A DNA stretch of 8,451 nt from Planctomycetota bacterium (GTDB lineage Bacteria; Planctomycetota; Phycisphaerae; Sedimentisphaerales; SM23-30): NCBI GenBank assembly GCA_029573975.1, contig JAKQBU010000265.1:1-8451 (forward strand). Reading direction: 5' to 3'. This document shows positions 7,011 to 8,451 of the stretch, one piece after another. Numbering within the stretch: the stretch's first letter is position 1; the number at the start of each line of letters is the position of its first letter. A program made the position numbers and the translations under genes. The notes under the pieces were generated by a model, which ran no database searches, was not told the origin of the DNA, and saw only the letters and a list, made by a program, of their open reading frames with translations.

Positions 7011-7095
7011 AAGCAGAAAAATCAAGCCTGAAGGTTCACCCGGAGTATTGAGAAAACGGGATTTCAAGCAGAAAAATAATTGAAAGCAGAAAGAT
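7011..7095 (+). repeat. Three short direct repeats in the rho leader
   Basis: AAGCAGAAA(A/G)AT occurs at 7011-7022, 7066-7077 and 7084-7095. A second pair, CCTGA(C/A)GG...ACCCGGA, lies at about 6995-7011 and 7027-7044. Together they make the 120 bp before rho look like a partly duplicated leader. No C-rich stretch typical of a Rho-loading site is evident. The function is unknown. It may be a simple duplication or a regulatory leader. Confidence 0.45.
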
Positions 7096-7105
7096 AATGA
7101 AAGCT

Positions 7106-7112
7106 AAAGGAG
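7106..7112 (+). promoter_or_regulatory. Ribosome-binding site of rho
   Basis: AAAGGAG is followed by 8 nt and the ATG at 7121. It is strong and fixes the rho start. Confidence 0.8.
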
Positions 7113-7120
7113 CAGATTCA

Positions 7121-8451
7121 ATGGCCAAGGCCACCACGAAAAAAAAGACGACCAAACGGAAAAGTACCAAGAAAGAAGCGCCTTTGTTCGAGGATGCGGT
7201 AGAGGCGGAAGAAACCGAAGTAGCGGTTTCGGAAGCGGAGCCGGAAGAAAAAATCGAGGTGAAGGCGGAGGAAAAGGCGGAAGCGCAGCCGGCGGCGGTG
7301 GAAGAAAAAGCCCCGGAAGAAAAGAAAGAGCGGGAGAAGCCCCGATTTTCGATTGATGAAGAGACGCACGCGAAATATGAAGAGGTGAAGAAAGGGGAGC
7401 TTCATATCACGGACTTGCAGAAGATGACGGTGGAGAAGCTGCACGAGCTGGCCAAGGAGCAGGGGCTGGTGGAATACACGGGCCTGAAGAAGCAGGAGCT
7501 GATCTTCAAGATATTGAAGGAGCGGATCCAGCAGAACGGGATGATGTACGGGGAGGGCGTCCTGGAGCTGCTGCCGGACGGATTCGGGTTTTTGCGGAGT
7601 CCGGATTATAATTATCTGCCCTGTCCGGATGATATTTATGTTTCGCCGTCGCAGATTCGCCGGTTTGGCTTGCGGAACGGGAATATTCTGGCCGGCCAGA
7701 TTCGGCCGCCGAAGGAGTCGGAGAAGTATTTTGCGCTGCTGCGGGTGGAGGCCATCAATTACGAAGATCCGGAAGTATTGACGGAGAAAGTGGTTTTTGA
7801 AGATTTGACGCCGCTGCATCCGGAAGCGCGTTTTTATCTGGAGACATCACCGCAGGAAATCAATATGCGGATTGTGGATATTGTGACGCCGATCGGCAAG
7901 GGGCAGCGCGGCCTGATTGTGGCCCCGCCGCGGACCGGCAAGACGGTATTGCTGCAGAAGATTGCCAATGCCATCAGCACAAATCATCCGGATGTGGATC
8001 TGATTATTCTGCTGATTGATGAACGGCCGGAAGAAGTGACGGAAATGGAACGGGCGACGGCGGACGATGTGGAGGTAATCAGCTCGACGTTTGATGAACC
8101 GGCCAGCCGGCACGTGCAGGTGGCGGAGATGGTCATTGAGAAGGCCAAGCGGCTGGTGGAATACGGCCACGATGTGGTGATTTTACTGGATTCGATTACC
8201 CGTCTGGCGCGGGCCTACAATACCGAGGTGCCGCATTCCGGAAAGATTCTGACCGGCGGTGTGGATTCGAATGCCCTGCAGAAGCCCAAGAAATTCTTTG
8301 GGGCAGCCCGGAATATCGATCAGGGCTGTGGCCAGGATGGTCAGCGAACCGCCATGCTCGATATTCCGGGCTGCCCCAAAGAATTTCTTGGGCTTCTGCA
8401 GGGCATTCGAATCCACACCGCCGGTCAGAATCTTTCCGGAATGCGGCACCT
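7121..8451 (+). CDS. rho: Transcription termination factor Rho, 3' end lost at the window edge
   Basis: Rho is the hexameric RNA-dependent ATPase that loads on nascent RNA and terminates transcription. Residues 1-75 are a low-complexity extension, Lys/Thr-rich (1-20) and then Glu/Ala/Lys-rich, not present in E. coli Rho. The Rho N-domain follows at about 95-135 ([20 protein letters not shown]), then the RNA-binding cold-shock-like domain 145-195 ([24 protein letters not shown]). The ATPase core has Walker A APPRTGKT (268-275, Arg where E. coli has Lys181), [11 protein letters not shown] (299-309), and Walker B with the adjoining loop [13 protein letters not shown] (355-367). The last authentic codon on this strand is Ile399 (8315-8317). 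From there the frame stays open to the window end but reads the reverse complement of its own sequence and is not Rho. The minus strand of 8315-8359 supplies the next residues, [15 protein letters not shown]. About 80 residues of the normal C-terminus are missing. The identification is certain, and the truncation is probably technical. Confidence 0.96.
   Translation, partial: MAKATTKKKTTKRKSTKKEAPLFEDAVEAEETEVAVSEAEPEEKIEVKAEEKAEAQPAAVEEKAPEEKKEREKPRFSIDEETHAKYEEVKKGELHITDLQKMTVEKLHELAKEQGLVEYTGLKKQELIFKILKERIQQNGMMYGEGVLELLPDGFGFLRSPDYNYLPCPDDIYVSPSQIRRFGLRNGNILAGQIRPPKESEKYFALLRVEAINYEDPEVLTEKVVFEDLTPLHPEARFYLETSPQEINMRIVDIVTPIGKGQRGLIVAPPRTGKTVLLQKIANAISTNHPDVDLIILLIDERPEEVTEMERATADDVEVISSTFDEPASRHVQVAEMVIEKAKRLVEYGHDVVILLDSITRLARAYNTEVPHSGKILTGGVDSNALQKPKKFFGAARNIDQGCGQDGQRTAMLDIPGCPKEFLGLLQGIRIHTAGQNLSGMRH
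8226..8451. repeat. Perfect 94-bp inverted repeat with 38-bp loop (fold-back at window end)
   Basis: 8226-8319 and 8358-8451 are exact reverse complements over 94 bp, with loop 8320-8357. The left arm is rho coding sequence. The right arm is the same rho sequence on the other strand. Read on the minus strand, the right arm and loop continue the Rho protein correctly for 15 residues before meeting the arm again. The switch occurs at the short palindrome ATCGAT (8315-8320), a microhomology. This is what a strand-switch during amplification or an assembly fold-back produces, and it most likely is not present in the genome. Confidence 0.9.

Noticed and set aside
8183..8449. 88-residue - strand frame resembling Rho
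   Set aside because: It is the reverse copy of rho created by the fold-back, not a second gene.
1..8451. CRISPR array, defence island, tRNA or rRNA genes, or a novel multigene system
   Set aside because: No regularly spaced repeats, no RNA gene folds and no unexplained gene cluster were seen. The recognisable genes are all housekeeping types.

Overview
The window suggests a Gram-negative bacterium. It carries a large LptD/OstA-type outer-membrane lipopolysaccharide-assembly protein, a CoaE dephospho-CoA kinase and a Rho factor with an N-terminal Lys/Glu/Ala-rich extension and an APPRTGKT P-loop. The non-canonical LptD and the coaE-rho order lead me to favour the Planctomycetota (possibly Phycisphaerae), but this is an inference and is not settled by the sequence. 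The + strand is richer in G than C through most of the coding part, even where the gene is on the - strand. That fits a replication-strand skew with + as the leading strand.

Layout: 1-436 is non-coding, with two REP-like palindromes and the start of a dispersed repeat. 437-787 (-) is a small unrecognised protein of 116 residues whose stop codon lies inside a copy of that repeat. 788-1674 has no convincing gene. It holds two longer copies of the repeat and a 348-bp segment with 20-bp perfect terminal inverted repeats that looks like a MITE or IS remnant. 1675-2832 (-) is 6-phosphofructokinase. A 250-bp divergent gap with a palindromic ATTATAAT box separates it from the lptD-like gene at 3083-6232 (+). 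That gene is followed after 44 bp by coaE (6277-6882, +), and after a 238-bp leader with short direct repeats by rho (7121 to the end, +).

The lptD-like gene and coaE are probably co-transcribed. Rho could be in the same transcript or have its own promoter. These are housekeeping functions: glycolysis, outer-membrane biogenesis, coenzyme A synthesis and transcription termination. They share no single pathway.

The right end of the window is not trustworthy as genome sequence. 8226-8319 is followed, after a 38-bp loop, by its perfect 94-bp reverse complement at 8358-8451. The minus strand of the loop encodes the next 15 residues expected of Rho. This is the signature of a fold-back (inverted chimera) at a contig end, so rho is truncated by the data and probably intact in the organism. 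I found no CRISPR array, tRNA, rRNA, defence system or clearly novel multigene system.
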